Shown here: in pieces, positions 6,275 through 7,488 of the stretch | How the letters are laid out: the number at the start of each line of letters is the position of its first letter | Position numbering within the stretch: position 1 is the first letter of the stretch | Assembly (NCBI GenBank): GCA_036274055.1 | Contig: DASUGM010000098.1 | Coordinates: 1 to 7,488 of the forward strand | Direction of reading: 5' to 3' | Origin: DASUGM01 sp036274055 | GTDB lineage: Bacteria > Acidobacteriota > Vicinamibacteria > Vicinamibacterales > SCN-69-37 | DNA: 7,488 bases | Position numbers and translations under genes: made by a program | The notes under the pieces: generated by a model | Database searches by the model: none | Told to the model about the DNA's origin: nothing | What the model saw: only the letters and a program-made list of their open reading frames with translations

Positions 6275-6287
6275 GACTCCCGCAAAG

Positions 6288-7488
6288 ATGATTGGCACGA
6301 CGCTCGGTCATTACGAGATCGAGGCCAAACTCGGTCAGGGTGGAATGGGCACGGTCTACCGCGCCCGCGATACCGTCCTCGGCCGCACCGTCGCCCTCAA
6401 AGTGCTGTCCGCCGACGCCGTCGGCGACGCCGATGCGGCGCCGCGCATCCTGCGCGAGGCCAGGGCCGCGTCCCGTCTCAACCATCCGAACATCGTCACC
6501 CTTCACGAGCTGGGCAGGAGCGGCGAGACCGAGTTTCTGGTCATGGAGTACGTCGAGGGCACACCGCTCTCGGCGTTGATCAAGCCCGGTGGACTGCCGA
6601 CCGATCGCGTCCTCGACTATGCCACGCAGATCGCCGATGCGCTGGCGGCGGCACATGAAGCCGGGCTCGTGCATCGGGACATCAAGCCCGGCAACGTCAT
6701 GATCATGCCCAACGGCCGGGTGAAGGTCCTCGATTTCGGACTGGCGCGGCACCTGCCGGCGGCGCCGGCCGACGAAACGCGCGCGATCACCGCCGAGTTC
6801 GCCACGCATCATGGGGCCGCCGGCACGATCGGCTACATGGCTCCGGAACAAATCGAAGGACGGCCGGCTGACGCACGCAGCGACGTCTTCGCGCTGGGCG
6901 TCGTGATGTTCGAACTGCTCACCGGCGACCGGCCGTTCACGGGCGACACCGCCTGGGCCACGATGAACGCGACGATGAACTCGGACGCGCCCGACGTCGG
7001 TCGCATTCGGACCGACGTGCCGCCTGGCCTCGTCCGCATCGTCTCACGCGCGCTCGCGCGAGAGCCCGGCAATCGGTACGCGTCGGCGCGCGAGCTCTCG
7101 ATCGATCTCAAGCGATTGCGCGCGCCCCTCGACACGGCGCGGGGCGCGACTGATGCCTCCCAGCGATCCTGGCGCCGTGTCGCGATCGCCGGCGCGGTGT
7201 TGGTTGCGATCGTCGCCATAAGTATTGCCGGATGGACGTGGCAGCGGTCATCGCGAGCCAACTGGGCGCGAACGGTGGCGATCCCGGAAATCGAGCGCGA
7301 TCTGCAGGCCGGCGACTTCGACTCGGCGTATCGGCGAACGCGCGAGGCATTGGCGATCCTGCAGGGCGACACCTACCTGCAGCAGTTGTGGGCCAATGCC
7401 TCCGCGGATGCGTCGCTCGCCAGCGAGCCAGCGGGCGCCGAAGTCGCCATCAAAGGCTTCCTTTCGAAGAGCGACTGGGTGCCGATCG
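6288..7488 (+). CDS. Membrane-anchored Ser/Thr protein kinase, C-terminus cut off by window edge (kinase 2)
   Basis: The frame is open from the ATG at 6288 to the right edge (400 codons, no stop). A complete Hanks-type kinase domain is visible: glycine loop GQGGMGTV (16-23), K38 in VALKV, helix-C E57, HRDIKPGN (129-136, D131), DFG (149-151) and APE (185-187), so an active RD kinase is expected. A hydrophobic segment (about 298-317) after a basic stretch suggests one transmembrane helix. A TPR-like helical stretch (about 333-372) then leads to SLASEPAGAEVAIKGFL, which resembles the first strand of a PEGA repeat; related acidobacterial kinases continue into PEGA plus an enzymatic or sensor domain, but that part is outside the window. 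Key motifs fall at the same residue numbers as in kinase 1, indicating paralogy, while the activation segment is 10 residues shorter. No Shine-Dalgarno is visible. It diverges from the M20 peptidase across 46 bp. Confidence 0.92.
   Translation, partial: MIGTTLGHYEIEAKLGQGGMGTVYRARDTVLGRTVALKVLSADAVGDADAAPRILREARAASRLNHPNIVTLHELGRSGETEFLVMEYVEGTPLSALIKPGGLPTDRVLDYATQIADALAAAHEAGLVHRDIKPGNVMIMPNGRVKVLDFGLARHLPAAPADETRAITAEFATHHGAAGTIGYMAPEQIEGRPADARSDVFALGVVMFELLTGDRPFTGDTAWATMNATMNSDAPDVGRIRTDVPPGLVRIVSRALAREPGNRYASARELSIDLKRLRAPLDTARGATDASQRSWRRVAIAGAVLVAIVAISIAGWTWQRSSRANWARTVAIPEIERDLQAGDFDSAYRRTREALAILQGDTYLQQLWANASADASLASEPAGAEVAIKGFLSKSDWVPI

Noticed and set aside
4511..6658. 715-codon open frame on the plus strand across greB, the peptidase and the start of kinase 2
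   Set aside because: Its translation is dominated by Arg, His and Ala with no recognisable domain; it is the antisense shadow of GC-rich genes that have clear catalytic motifs.
1..7488. tRNA or rRNA genes, CRISPR arrays, insertion sequences, integron attC sites
   Set aside because: No cloverleaf with CCA-type ends, no regularly spaced direct repeats, no transposase or integrase motifs, and no terminal inverted repeats with target duplications were found by reading either strand.

Overview
The window is GC-rich bacterial chromosome with six protein-coding genes and no sign of mobile elements, RNA genes or CRISPR. The best guess for the host is an acidobacterium, possibly of the Vicinamibacteria type. 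Two things point there: a membrane-anchored Ser/Thr kinase fused to a TolB/WD40-like propeller, and a second kinase close by whose truncated tail looks like a PEGA segment. Both architectures are abundant in that phylum. This assignment is an inference from gene content only; no rRNA or other phylogenetic marker is present.

Layout. Positions 1-356 (minus) hold the N-terminal part of a cupin_5/DUF985 protein that runs off the left edge. An 87-bp divergent spacer (357-443) separates it from kinase 1 (444-3161, plus), a 905-residue kinase-TM-propeller protein. After a 96-bp spacer with a recognisable promoter and two dyads comes an aspartate/glutamate racemase-family protein (3258-3947, plus) that lacks both canonical catalytic cysteines. 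A convergent gap of about 270 bp (3948-4216) follows, holding short hairpins, an 11-codon ORF and a purine-rich degenerate repeat. On the minus strand, a secreted M20 zinc peptidase (4817-6241) and greB (4217-4813) form a two-gene operon with a 3-nt gap. Kinase 2 (6288 to the right edge, plus) diverges from the peptidase across only 46 bp.

How the genes relate. The two kinases share the same N-terminal kinase frame, with HRD at residues 129-131 and DFG at 149-151 in both, but carry different C-terminal modules. They are probably paralogous transmembrane signalling proteins. Each is divergently transcribed from an enzyme-like gene. No pathway obviously links the cupin, racemase-like protein, peptidase and GreB, and I see no convincing novel multi-gene system.

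The most notable signals are regulatory. All five genes that need their own promoter lack a Shine-Dalgarno sequence and have a -10-like hexamer 6-16 nt before the start codon, which suggests leaderless or nearly leaderless mRNAs. A 14-bp perfect palindrome abuts the kinase 1 -10 box, and two dyads overlap the -35 and -10 of the racemase-like gene.
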